Source: Photobacterium angustum (GTDB taxonomy: Bacteria > Pseudomonadota > Gammaproteobacteria > Enterobacterales > Vibrionaceae). From it: a DNA stretch of 33,454 nt. The first letter of the stretch is position 1. Each line of letters begins with the position of its first letter. Below the pieces are notes generated by a model. It was not told the DNA's origin. It saw only the letters and a list, made by a program, of their open reading frames with translations, and ran no database searches. The position numbers were made by a program, and so were the translations under genes. This document shows positions 24,120-32,129 of the stretch, one piece after another. Location of the stretch: positions 1 to 33,454 of the forward strand of contig NZ_PYOM01000030.1 of assembly GCF_003026365.1 (NCBI RefSeq), in the 5' to 3' direction.

Positions 24120-25001
24120 ATGTCATCCCCTGTTGTATTTAAAAACAAATGGCTTCCGTTTTTCCTTATTGCGCCACAACTTATGATCACGTTTGTGTTC
24201 TTTATTTGGCCAGCAGGACAAGCGATTTATCAATCATCTCTACTTGAAGATGCTTTTGGTATGAGCCAAGAATTTGTTGGTTTCGAAAACTTCATGAACC
24301 TGTTTCATGATCCTAATTACTTAGATGCTTTTTTTACGACACTCCAGTTCAGTATTAGTGTTGCCGTATTAGCATTAGTTTGTGCATTAATATTATCGGC
24401 ATTAGCCGAGCAAATTATCCGTGGTTCATTAGCCTATCGAACATTCTTAATTTGGCCTTACGCTGTAGCACCGGCTGTTGCAGGTTCATTGTGGCTATTT
24501 TTGTTTGACCCAACGATTGGTGTGTTTACCGATATGCTGCATTTCTTGGGCGTAGATTGGAACCCTAAACTCAATGGCAGCCATGCGATGTGGATGGTGA
24601 TCATTACTTCGACTTGGAAGCAGATCAGTTATAACTTTCTGTTCTTCTTAGCGGCATTACAATCTGTCCCTAAATCATTGCACGAAGCCGCAGCGATCGA
24701 CGGCAGTGGTCCGATTAAGCGCTTCTTAACGATCAGTTTCCCACTGATCTCCCCAACGAGCTTTTTCCTATTAGTCGTGAATTTTGTCTACGCCTTTTTT
24801 GATACTTTCGCGATTATTCATGCGATGACACAAGGCGGGCCAAGTAACAGCACCTCTACCTTGGTTTACAAGGTATTTAATGATGGCTTCATCGGATTAG
24901 ATTTAGGTGGCTCTGCGGCACAGTCAGTGATCCTAATGATATTGGTTGCTTTATTAACGGTTATTCAATTTAAGTATGTTGAAAAGAAGGTAGCGTACTA
25001 A
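24120..25001 (+). CDS. ugpA: Glycerol-3-phosphate ABC transporter permease UgpA
   Basis: The 293-residue inner-membrane protein has six membrane helices and the binding-protein-dependent permease EAA loop EAAAIDGSGPIKRFLTISFP (near residue 195), which docks on UgpC. Its start MSSPVVFKNKWLPFFLIAPQ resembles E. coli UgpA. The ATG 24120 is chosen; an in-frame TTG at 24075 lies inside the intergenic hairpin and is unlikely. The ribosome binding site is weak. The stop overlaps the ugpE start by one base. Confidence 0.94.
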   Translation: MSSPVVFKNKWLPFFLIAPQLMITFVFFIWPAGQAIYQSSLLEDAFGMSQEFVGFENFMNLFHDPNYLDAFFTTLQFSISVAVLALVCALILSALAEQIIRGSLAYRTFLIWPYAVAPAVAGSLWLFLFDPTIGVFTDMLHFLGVDWNPKLNGSHAMWMVIITSTWKQISYNFLFFLAALQSVPKSLHEAAAIDGSGPIKRFLTISFPLISPTSFFLLVVNFVYAFFDTFAIIHAMTQGGPSNSTSTLVYKVFNDGFIGLDLGGSAAQSVILMILVALLTVIQFKYVEKKVAY

Positions 25002-25849
25002 TGGTAGAAAGAAGACCTCTTTTTAATTTTTGTTGTCATTTATTGTTGATACTTGGCGTGATCTCTATCGCGTTACCAGTATGGTTAGCCGTTGTGGCAA
25101 CGACACACGAGAACCATGATTTCGCGACAAGTACTCCTCTATGGTTTGGTGATCTTGGGTTCAGTATTTTTAAAGATTTACTCAGTGGGCATACAGCTTT
25201 TAGCGATAAATCTTTATCCATAAATGGGCTATTACTTAACTCGTTTATTATGGCGATATGTATCACTGTGGGTAAATTAACAATCTCTATTATGTCTGCT
25301 TATGCGGTGGTTTTTTTCCGTTTCCGCGGCAGGATGATTGCTTTTTGGTTGATCTTTTTCACCCTGATGTTGCCTGTTGAAGTGCGTATTATGCCGACTT
25401 TTGAGGTGATCAGTAATTTGGGGATGTTGAATTCATTTTCAGGTTTAACCATTCCATTGATTGCCAGTGCAACAGCCACGTTCCTATTCAGGCAGTTCTT
25501 TTTAACGATTCCCAATGAACTCGTTGAAGCCGCACGGATTGATGGTGCAGGTCCAATAAAATTCTTTTTCGATATTTTATTACCATTATCACGCACCAAT
25601 ATCGCAGCCTTATTTGTGATCACTTTCATCTACGGTTGGAACCAATATTTATGGCCGTTATTGATCACGACGGATACCCATTATTTCACTATCGTCATGG
25701 CGATCAAGCAAATGACGGGAGTGGTTGATGGTGTCATTGAATGGAACAAAATTATGGCAACCACGATTATCGCAATGCTACCACCAGTCATTGTCGTTAT
25801 AGCAATGCAAAAAGCCTTTGTTAAAGGCCTAGTTGATTCGGAGAAATAA
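25001..25849 (+). CDS. ugpE: Glycerol-3-phosphate ABC transporter permease UgpE
   Basis: The 282-residue second permease subunit has six membrane helices, the MLPVEVRIMPTFEVISNLGM segment typical of UgpE, and the EAA loop EAARIDGAGPIKFFFDILLP (near residue 178). FIYGWNQYLWPLLITTD at the end is also typical. Length equals the family norm (281). The gene overlaps ugpA by one base, and ugpC begins at the base after its stop, indicating strict translational coupling. Confidence 0.95.
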   Translation: MVERRPLFNFCCHLLLILGVISIALPVWLAVVATTHENHDFATSTPLWFGDLGFSIFKDLLSGHTAFSDKSLSINGLLLNSFIMAICITVGKLTISIMSAYAVVFFRFRGRMIAFWLIFFTLMLPVEVRIMPTFEVISNLGMLNSFSGLTIPLIASATATFLFRQFFLTIPNELVEAARIDGAGPIKFFFDILLPLSRTNIAALFVITFIYGWNQYLWPLLITTDTHYFTIVMAIKQMTGVVDGVIEWNKIMATTIIAMLPPVIVVIAMQKAFVKGLVDSEK

Positions 25850-26965
25850 ATGTCTACTTTAACGCTTAATAAAATTGCGAAATCTTACCCTAATGGTTTT
25901 AAAGCAATTCATGAACTGAACCTTGATATTTCAGACGGTGAAATGGTGGTATTAGTTGGTCCAAGTGGTTGTGGTAAATCAACATTACTTCGAATGATTG
26001 CAGGGCTTGAAGAAATATCATCAGGTGATTTAAGCATAGATACGACACGGGTCAACGATCTCGAGCCGGGTGAGCGTGATATTGCGATGGTTTTTCAAAA
26101 CTATGCCTTATATCCGCACATGACGGTATTTAATAATATGGCTTATGGTTTACGTAACCGTAAAACGCCAAAACACGAGATTGAACGCTTAGTCAATGAA
26201 GCGGCGACCATGTTAGAGCTTGATCATTTATTGGATCGCAAACCTAATCAATTATCGGGTGGTCAGCGTCAGCGTGTCGCTATGGGTCGGGCTATTGTAA
26301 GACACCCTAAAGTGTTCCTTTTTGATGAGCCATTATCAAATCTCGACGCTAAGTTACGTGTTCAAATGCGCCTTGAAATCAAAAAGCTACAACGTCGCCT
26401 TGGTACGACATCTGTATACGTTACGCATGATCAGGTAGAAGCAATGACTCTGGCTGATAAGTTAGTGGTGTTGAACAAAGGTAACGTCGAGCAAGTGGGG
26501 ACACCGATAGAAATTTATGACAACCCAGCATCTTTATTTGTTGCGACATTCATTGGTTCTCCCTCAATGAACATTCTTGATGCGAATATGACGTCTCAAG
26601 GTATCGAACTAAATGGCTCTGTAAAATCGCTATTAGCAAAACCTTTAGAGCAAAAGAAAGTGAAGCTTGGGCTTCGTCCTGAACATCTACAAATCGATAA
26701 TGATCAGCCTTGGTTTAATGTTGAAGTCGAGTTTATTGAAGCATTAGGGGCTGACTTATTACTTTATTGCCAGACACAAGAGCCCCAATCGCAACAACTC
26801 GTTTTACGAGTAGAAGGGCACAGCCCAATTGAAATGGGTGATACCTTGGGAGTGAATATTAAACCTGAAAATATCCATTTATTTGATTGTGACACTTCTA
26901 AGCGCATACCTTATGATCACTTCAAACAAAATGAAGAAGTGATTCTTGGAGTGGTAAATGGTTGA
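25850..26965 (+). CDS. ugpC: Glycerol-3-phosphate ABC transporter ATPase UgpC
   Basis: This 371-residue ATPase of the MalK/UgpC type has Walker A GPSGCGKST (37-45), Q-loop VFQNYALYPHM (81-91), signature LSGGQ (135-139), Walker B VFLFDEP (155-161), the D-loop SNLDAKLR and the H-loop His193. A TOBE-like C-terminal regulatory domain follows (about 240-355), with LGLRPEHLQI. In E. coli the C-terminal part of UgpC is the site of inhibition by phosphate or partner proteins. It begins immediately after ugpE, and its end overlaps the HAD gene by 8 bases. Confidence 0.95.
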   Translation: MSTLTLNKIAKSYPNGFKAIHELNLDISDGEMVVLVGPSGCGKSTLLRMIAGLEEISSGDLSIDTTRVNDLEPGERDIAMVFQNYALYPHMTVFNNMAYGLRNRKTPKHEIERLVNEAATMLELDHLLDRKPNQLSGGQRQRVAMGRAIVRHPKVFLFDEPLSNLDAKLRVQMRLEIKKLQRRLGTTSVYVTHDQVEAMTLADKLVVLNKGNVEQVGTPIEIYDNPASLFVATFIGSPSMNILDANMTSQGIELNGSVKSLLAKPLEQKKVKLGLRPEHLQIDNDQPWFNVEVEFIEALGADLLLYCQTQEPQSQQLVLRVEGHSPIEMGDTLGVNIKPENIHLFDCDTSKRIPYDHFKQNEEVILGVVNG

Positions 26966-27770
26966 GTCATTGGACAAGGTAGATGTACATCAGCTGAAAA
27001 AACTGAAATGGTTACTGACAGATGTCGATGATACGTTAACTTGGGAAGGTAAGTTACCTCCAGAAACGTTACAAGCGTTAAGTAAACTCGAAGCCGTTGG
27101 TGTTAAGGTTATTGCTGTAACGGGAGCCTGTGCAGGTTGGTGCGATCAAATGGCAAAGTTATGGCCTTTGCATGGTGTTATTGGCGAAAATGGCGCGTTT
27201 TGGATGCGTAAAGATCAGCAAGGTTTTACGACACACTATATTCGTAATGACGAGATGATGAAAAGAGAGCAACAAACACTGAGCCATGCTATTGAAAGTT
27301 TGTTACTTGATTATCCAGATGTAAGTTTGAGCCTTGATCAACCTTTTCGGTTTTGCGATGTTGCCGTCAATATTACACAAGATAGAGCGCCGTTACCTTC
27401 TGATGTAACGAAAACCATTCTTGAAAAGATAAAGCATCTTGATATTGAAGGGCAGAAAGTTCATGCAACACAAAGCTCAATTCATATTAATGCTTGGGTC
27501 GGTCATCATAGTAAACAACAAACGAGTGAAGCTTACTTAACGCAATTTGCACCAGATGAAAATCTTGATCTAACTGAAATCAGTTATGTTGGCGATTCTT
27601 TAAATGATGAAGGTATGTTTGCATGGTTGCCATTAACATTTGGTGTTAATAATATCCGCGCTTTATTACCTAAGTTAAATCATCACCCCCAATTTATTAC
27701 GACAGAAAATGGGGGGTATGGATTTGCCGAATTAGCGGAAAAGATAGTTAAGGCAAAAAAAAACCATTAA
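26958..27770 (+). CDS. HAD-superfamily (IIB) phosphatase in the ugp operon
   Basis: The 270-residue protein is a HAD phosphatase: motif I DVDDTLTW (22-29; nucleophile Asp22, acid Asp24), motif II VIAVTGA (Thr55), and motif IV GDSLNDEGM (212-220) with a type IIB cap between. HAD-IIB enzymes act on sugar or polyol phosphates. Its 8-base overlap with ugpC shows it is part of the uptake operon, so it may dephosphorylate glycerol-3-phosphate or a related imported ester. This is inference; the family alone does not define the substrate. E. coli has ugpQ in this operon position instead. A strong terminator follows. Confidence 0.85.
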   Translation: MVESLDKVDVHQLKKLKWLLTDVDDTLTWEGKLPPETLQALSKLEAVGVKVIAVTGACAGWCDQMAKLWPLHGVIGENGAFWMRKDQQGFTTHYIRNDEMMKREQQTLSHAIESLLLDYPDVSLSLDQPFRFCDVAVNITQDRAPLPSDVTKTILEKIKHLDIEGQKVHATQSSIHINAWVGHHSKQQTSEAYLTQFAPDENLDLTEISYVGDSLNDEGMFAWLPLTFGVNNIRALLPKLNHHPQFITTENGGYGFAELAEKIVKAKKNH

Positions 27771-27772
27771 TT

Positions 27773-27800
27773 AAAAAAGCACTCAATTGAGTGCTTTTTT
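27773..27800. terminator. Terminator of the ugp operon
   Basis: A 28-base perfect palindrome with a 12-bp stem (AAAAAAGCACTC / GAGTGCTTTTTT) around an AATT centre begins two bases after the HAD gene stop. T runs exist on both strands, so it can work in both directions. Confidence 0.9.
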
Positions 27801-27964
27801 ATTAGCAATTTTCTTTAATAACGGCTCAAACTAAAAATGTATTTACACTTGCTACTAATGATTCTAACCGACGTCGCAGAATAGCCGATAACCCAAAGCA
27901 TTAAGATAATTTTCATGCTAATTTTTTCGCGGTAATATTTTGTTTATCGCTATTGGAGCAAACA

Positions 27965-28393
27965 TTGAAAATTGAAGTATCTGTTCAGCCGTCTGAGCAT
28001 CAATTACAAGTGATAAGTGATGGTATTAGTGCGTTTAACGCACCGTATTTACCGAGTGATGGAGAGTTTGAATCAGGCTTACGTTTTGCGATTATGGCGC
28101 AGAATGATCAAGGTGAATATGTCGGTGGGCTGCAAGCAAGTGTGGTATGGAGTTATTGTGTATTGGAGTTACTTTGGCTATCTGAAGAAACTCGTGGGCA
28201 TGGTGTTGGCTCTGAACTTATCGAACATTTAGTGGCGTTCGCGAAAGAAAAACAATTAACTCAAATACGTACTGAAACGTTAGATTTTCAAGCAAAACCG
28301 TTTTATGAAAAACAGGGATTTAAAGTCTATGGTGAAATTGAAGATTCACCGAAAGGGCATAAAACTTACTTCTTGGTTAAGACCTTAACTTAG
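27965..28393 (+). CDS. GNAT-family N-acetyltransferase (TTG start)
   Basis: The 142-residue protein has the GNAT acetyl-CoA loop TRGHGVGSELIEHLVAFAKE and a C-terminal KPFYEKQGFKVYGE. The substrate is unknown. No ATG is available at the start; GGAG (27955-27958) lies 6 bases before a TTG at 27965, which begins KIEVSVQPSEHQLQ as expected. An earlier TTG at 27953 overlaps that site. The last codons (K-T-L-T-stop) lie inside a copy of the spacer repeated through the lipoprotein array to the right, so the 3' end of this gene was probably created or altered by recombination with the array. Confidence 0.82.
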   Translation: MKIEVSVQPSEHQLQVISDGISAFNAPYLPSDGEFESGLRFAIMAQNDQGEYVGGLQASVVWSYCVLELLWLSEETRGHGVGSELIEHLVAFAKEKQLTQIRTETLDFQAKPFYEKQGFKVYGEIEDSPKGHKTYFLVKTLT

Positions 28394-28517
28394 CGATATT
28401 TTTGAGTTTTTGAATAAAAAAAAAGAATGGTACACCTAATTACTGCTGGGCAATAATTTGCTTTAATTATTGATTAAAAAAGCGCTTCCTTTTCATTTAG
28501 GAAGCGCTCAAAAATAA
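28377..28517. repeat. Array spacer S0 (beyond the last lipoprotein gene)
   Basis: From about 28377 this sequence matches the leader upstream of the fourth lipoprotein gene (spacer S4), including CCTTAACTTAGCGATAT and GGTACACCTAATTACTG, over roughly 80 bases with only a few differences. It keeps the promoter-like element (TTATTG-N18-TACCAT on the - strand) although no lipoprotein gene lies to its left. The right part holds the terminator of the first lipoprotein gene. Confidence 0.7.
28474..28508 (-). terminator. Terminator of lipoprotein gene 1
   Basis: A 9-bp perfect stem (AGCGCTTCC 28481-28489, GGAAGCGCT 28500-28508) with a 10-base loop is followed on the - strand by a T run (28480-28476). 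Confidence 0.85.
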
Positions 28518-29558
28518 TTAACCTTCAGGCACGTGAGCACCATCAATATAAATCACTCTTTTTACCGAATCAGCTTTTTCTTGAGCCTTTTTATTCGCAG
28601 CAATTAAGGCGTCTTTTTCTTTTGGTGGGTGGGTAAAACTTAATCCAAAATCATCGCCATTAAATAAGTCTGTCGCTTTAGCTGCAATATACTTTTGTGT
28701 TTCTGTTAATGAATCATCATGAAGGCTATAAATCCTAAAACCAGTCCAAGATTTATTCGAACCTACTTTTATGCCCTGTGCGATGAGCTCCTTAAATAAC
28801 TTACTTTGGGTTCTTTGATATTTACCTTCAAAACTCATCAATGATTCAATAGCTGGTACAAAGTTATTAAACCGCGCATAATTAAGAAGATCAACAGCCA
28901 TAGCTTCCATGTTTTTATTTGGTTTATCTTCATTGATAATCTTATTAGCATATTCTACTAATGGGTAGTAGTAATGCTTTTCAGCAGATTGAATAACCGC
29001 ATCAATATATTTCTCGTGGGTTAGGTCAGGTTTCAATGTTGTACTGTAATATACTGCACGAACGTCGCCTGTTTTGGCTTTTTCAGCAAAGAGCTTTTGT
29101 GCTTTACCTACCCATTTTTCACTGCATTCACTGGAATAGTACATTTGACAAATATCGTTTTTAGGCGAAAAAAACAATGCTGCATAAGGGTTGCCTTGTT
29201 CAGCTGATTCCATATATAGCTTTTTAGCCATAGGGTTGTTTTTAATACCCGTTCCCCATGTAATTGATGCTAACCAAAATTTTGCGTCAGGATTTTGGCT
29301 CTTTGCCATTGGCTCAAGTTGTTTCTTTGCCTCAGCCCAAAGATTACGTTGGATGTACAAAACACTTTCAAACAGTGGATCACCAGGCATATATATACTT
29401 GCTACATCAATAGATGAGCTGATGCTTGAGAGCGGATTTTCTGATAAAAATTGTTCAAATACAGCAATATCAGCTTGTTGAGGTGTTGTTGCTTTTGAAC
29501 ATCCATTTAAGACTAAAAAAGAGAAAACTAATAGTAGGGTAGTAATAGTTACTTTCAT
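28518..29558 (-). CDS. Sel1-like lipoprotein, array copy 1
   Basis: The 346-residue product has a lipoprotein signal peptide with lipobox VLNGC (Cys20) and Ser at +2, so it is expected to be sorted to the outer membrane or at least to face the periplasm. The body is alpha-helical with Sel1/TPR-like units, best seen in AKFWLASITWGTGIKNNPMA and KLYMESAEQGNPYAALFF. A conserved C-terminal part (FNGDDF, THPPKEKDALIAANKKAQEK) ends in AHVPEG. It shares residues of about 60-200 with copy 3 almost unchanged, but differs from it at about 203-300. It has its own leader and terminator. Function unknown; Sel1 lipoproteins in tandem occur as immunity proteins of T6SS lipases. Confidence 0.85.
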   Translation of the reverse strand: MKVTITTLLLVFSFLVLNGCSKATTPQQADIAVFEQFLSENPLSSISSSIDVASIYMPGDPLFESVLYIQRNLWAEAKKQLEPMAKSQNPDAKFWLASITWGTGIKNNPMAKKLYMESAEQGNPYAALFFSPKNDICQMYYSSECSEKWVGKAQKLFAEKAKTGDVRAVYYSTTLKPDLTHEKYIDAVIQSAEKHYYYPLVEYANKIINEDKPNKNMEAMAVDLLNYARFNNFVPAIESLMSFEGKYQRTQSKLFKELIAQGIKVGSNKSWTGFRIYSLHDDSLTETQKYIAAKATDLFNGDDFGLSFTHPPKEKDALIAANKKAQEKADSVKRVIYIDGAHVPEG

Positions 29559-29700
29559 GCATTTAAGGCCTTAACTTAGCGTACTGAGAAGCTAATTGAT
29601 TTTAATGCATAATTGTACACCTAAAAATTACTAGGCAATAATTTGCTAGAGGTGATTAAAAAGCGCTACTTAAATAGTTATGTAGCGCTTTTCAAACAGT
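29559..29700. repeat. Array spacer S1
   Basis: This is the leader of gene 1 and the downstream region of gene 2. It begins with the palindrome TTAAGGCCTTAA (29563-29574), continues CTTAGCG, and carries GTACACCTAAAAATTACT. It is most similar to S2. The - strand promoter-like element is TTATTG-N18-TACAAT. Confidence 0.75.
29658..29692. terminator. Terminator of lipoprotein gene 2
   Basis: An 11-bp perfect stem (AAAAGCGCTAC 29659-29669, GTAGCGCTTTT 29682-29692) with a 12-base loop. T runs exist on both strands; its position fits the end of the - strand gene 2. Confidence 0.8.
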
Positions 29701-29711
29701 TAAATTAAATG

Positions 29712-30755
29712 CTAATAAAGAACTTGATAATGAGCACCATCTATAAAGATTACTTTTTTTACCTTATCTACCTTTTCTTGAGCTTTTTTATTCGCAGCAA
29801 TTAAGGCATCTTTTTCTTTAGGTGGTTGGGTGAAACTTATTGCAAAGTCATCACCATTAAAGAGCTCAGTTGCTTTTGCTGCAATATATTTCTTTTTCTC
29901 AGATAAAGAGTCATCTTCAATACTTAAGATTCTATATCCTCGCCAAGCATAGTTTGAACCCAAAGAAATGCCTTGCTTCATTAATTTTTTATATAAAGAA
30001 CCATTCATTCTTTTATGTTTACCCTCAATTTTCATTAAGGATTCAATAGCAGGAACAAAGTTATTAAAACTTGCATAGTTAAGAAGCTTAATAGCGATTT
30101 CCTTCATTTCTTGATTAGAATCTTCTGCTTTTCTTAAATTATTAGAGTATTCAACAAGCGGATAGTAGTATTGATTTTTAGCTGCATTGATAATGGCATT
30201 AATATATTGCTCGTGGGTTAAATCTGGTTTCAATATTGTGCTGTAATATACTGCTCGAACGTCGCCATTTTCTGCTTGTTCTGCAAACAGTTTTTGTGCT
30301 TTTTCTACCCACTTCTCACTGCATTGATTTTTAAAATACATATTACAATAGCGGCTATCTGGTGAAAAAAATAGAGCGGCATAGGGGTTGCCTAACTCTG
30401 CTGCTTCAATCAACATTTTTCCGGCCTTCGGAGTCTCATATATACTCGAACCGTAGGTAATGGTGGCTAACCAATACATCGCTTCTGGATTTTTTTTATC
30501 GGCTAAAGGTTGAAGTGCTTTTTCAGCTTTTCCCCATAACCTGCGCTGAACATTCAACACTCCTTCAAAAAGTGGGTCACCTTGTTGGTATATACTTGCG
30601 ATCTCAACGGTTGGACTTACTGACGATATAGGATTTTCTGATAAAAATTGTTCAAACACAGCAATATCGGCCTTTTTTGGCTCTGTTGCTTTTGAGCATC
30701 CATTTAAGACTAAAAAAGAGAAAACTAATAATAGTGTACTAATAGTTACTTTCAT
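29712..30755 (-). CDS. Sel1-like lipoprotein, array copy 2
   Basis: This 347-residue paralogue shares the signal peptide and lipobox (VLNGC, Cys20) and the first 45 residues with the other copies. Residues of about 50-135 are its own variant (RRLWGKAEKALQPLADKKNP, TYGSSIYETPKAGKMLIEAA). Its region of about 203-300 (NNLRKAEDSNQEMKE, KIEGKHKRMNGS, SIEDDSLSEK) is nearly the same as in copy 3, and its YINAIINAAKN segment is shared with copy 4. It ends in AHYQVLY, unlike copies 1 and 3. The palindrome before the start is altered here (TTAGACCTTAA), unlike the other three. Confidence 0.85.
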   Translation of the reverse strand: MKVTISTLLLVFSFLVLNGCSKATEPKKADIAVFEQFLSENPISSVSPTVEIASIYQQGDPLFEGVLNVQRRLWGKAEKALQPLADKKNPEAMYWLATITYGSSIYETPKAGKMLIEAAELGNPYAALFFSPDSRYCNMYFKNQCSEKWVEKAQKLFAEQAENGDVRAVYYSTILKPDLTHEQYINAIINAAKNQYYYPLVEYSNNLRKAEDSNQEMKEIAIKLLNYASFNNFVPAIESLMKIEGKHKRMNGSLYKKLMKQGISLGSNYAWRGYRILSIEDDSLSEKKKYIAAKATELFNGDDFAISFTQPPKEKDALIAANKKAQEKVDKVKKVIFIDGAHYQVLY

Positions 30756-30890
30756 GCATTTAGACCTTAACTTAGCGGACTGAGAAGCTGATTGATTTTA
30801 ATGCACAATAGTACACCTAAAAATTACTGAGCAATAATTTGCTTTAATCATTGATTAAAAAAGCGCTTCCTTTTCATTTAGGAAGCACTC
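30756..30890. repeat. Array spacer S2
   Basis: Very similar to S1 through the leader part (CTTAACTTAGCG, CTGAGAAGCT, GTACACCTAAAAATTACT). The terminator part instead matches S0. The promoter-like element is TTATTG-N18-TACTAT on the - strand. The palindrome is damaged. Confidence 0.75.
30855..30889 (-). terminator. Terminator of lipoprotein gene 3
   Basis: Stem AGCGCTTCC (30862-30870) with GGAAGCACT (30881-30889), one G-T wobble, with the same 10-base loop as the gene 1 terminator; a T run follows on the - strand. Confidence 0.8.
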
Positions 30891-30906
30891 AAAAATTAAA
30901 AAATAA

Positions 30907-31947
30907 TTAACCTTCAGGTACGTGAGCACCATCAATATAAATCACTCTTTTTACCGAATCTGCTTTTTCTTGTGCTTTATTATTCGCAGCAATCAAAGCT
31001 TCTTTTTCTTTAGGTGGATGAGTAAAGCTTATTGCAAAGTCATCACCATTAAAAAGCTCAGTTGCTTTTGCTGCAATATATTTCTCTTTTTCAGATAAAG
31101 AGTCATCTTCAATACTTAAGATTCTATATCCTCTCCAGGCATAATTTGCACCCAAAGAGATACCTTGTGTCATTAATTCTTTATATATAGAACCATTCAT
31201 TCTTTTATGTTTACCCTCAATTTTCATTAAGGATTCAATAGCAGGAACAAAGTTATTAAAACGTGCATAATTGAGAAGCTCAATAGCGAGTTCCTTCATT
31301 TCTTGATTGGAATCTTCTGCTTTTCTTAAATTATTAGAGTATTCAACAAGCGGGTAGTAATAATGCTTTTCTGCAGATTGAATAACCGCATCAATATATT
31401 CCTCGTGGGTTAAATCTGGTTTCAATATTGTGCTGTAATATAAGGCACGAACGTTGCCTGTTTTTGCTTGTTCTGCAAAGAGTTTTTGTGCTTTCTCTAC
31501 CCATTTTTCACTGCATTCACTGGAATAGTACATTTGACAAATATCGTTTTTAGGCGAAAAAAACAATGCTGCATAAGGGTTACCTTGTTCCGCTGATTCC
31601 ATATATAACTTTTTAGCTATAGGGTTGTTTTTAATGCCCGTTCCCCATGTAATAGATGCTAACCAAAATTTTGCGTCAGGATTTTGGTTCTTTGCCATAG
31701 GTTCAAGTTGTTTCTTTGCCTCAGCCCAAAGGTTACGTTGGATATACAAAACACTTTCAAAAAGCGGATCACTAGGCTGATAGATACTCGCAATATCAAT
31801 AGAAGGGTTGATACTTGATATCGGGTTTTCTGATAAAAATTGTTCAAACACAGCAATATCGGCCTGTTGTGGCTCTGTTGCTTTTGAGCAACCGGTTAAG
31901 GCTAAAAAAGAGAAAACTAATAGAAGGGTAGTAATAGTTACTTTCAT
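30907..31947 (-). CDS. Sel1-like lipoprotein, array copy 3 (mosaic of copies 1 and 2)
   Basis: This 346-residue lipoprotein (lipobox ALTGC, Cys20) is a clear mosaic. Residues of about 60-200 follow copy 1 (RNLWAEAKKQLEPMAK, ASITWGTGIKNNP, KNDICQMYYSSECSEKWV). About 203-310 follow copy 2 (NNLRKAEDSNQEMKE, KIEGKHKRMNGS, YAWRGYRILSIEDDSLSEK). The last 35 return to copy 1 (DSVKRVIYIDGAHVPEG). The N-terminal SINPSIDIASIY is shared with copy 4. The gene has its own leader and terminator. Domain layout is as in copy 1. Confidence 0.85.
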   Translation of the reverse strand: MKVTITTLLLVFSFLALTGCSKATEPQQADIAVFEQFLSENPISSINPSIDIASIYQPSDPLFESVLYIQRNLWAEAKKQLEPMAKNQNPDAKFWLASITWGTGIKNNPIAKKLYMESAEQGNPYAALFFSPKNDICQMYYSSECSEKWVEKAQKLFAEQAKTGNVRALYYSTILKPDLTHEEYIDAVIQSAEKHYYYPLVEYSNNLRKAEDSNQEMKELAIELLNYARFNNFVPAIESLMKIEGKHKRMNGSIYKELMTQGISLGANYAWRGYRILSIEDDSLSEKEKYIAAKATELFNGDDFAISFTHPPKEKEALIAANNKAQEKADSVKRVIYIDGAHVPEG

Positions 31948-32105
31948 GCATTTAAGGCCTTAACTTAGAGACATCTTGAATTTTTTAAATATAAAAACGA
32001 AATGGTATGCTTAAAATCGTTGTACATGATACTTATCAAGCGTGGGTGTAAAAAAGGTGATTTAATAAAAAGCACTTCTTGATTATTTAGGAAGTGCTTT
32101 AAAAA
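31948..32105. repeat. Array spacer S3 (divergent member)
   Basis: It shares the palindrome TTAAGGCCTTAA (31952-31963) and CTTAG with the others but soon diverges (GACATCTTGAATTTTTTAAAT, first 20 bases typical), keeping only traces of the promoter-like part (GGTATGCTTAAAA). Confidence 0.55.
32067..32105. terminator. Terminator of lipoprotein gene 4
   Basis: A 10-bp perfect stem (AAAGCACTTC 32069-32078, GAAGTGCTTT 32091-32100) with a 12-base loop and A/T runs on both sides, just downstream of gene 4 on the - strand. Confidence 0.75.
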
Positions 32106-32129
32106 TAATATTAATTATTGGGTAGATAA

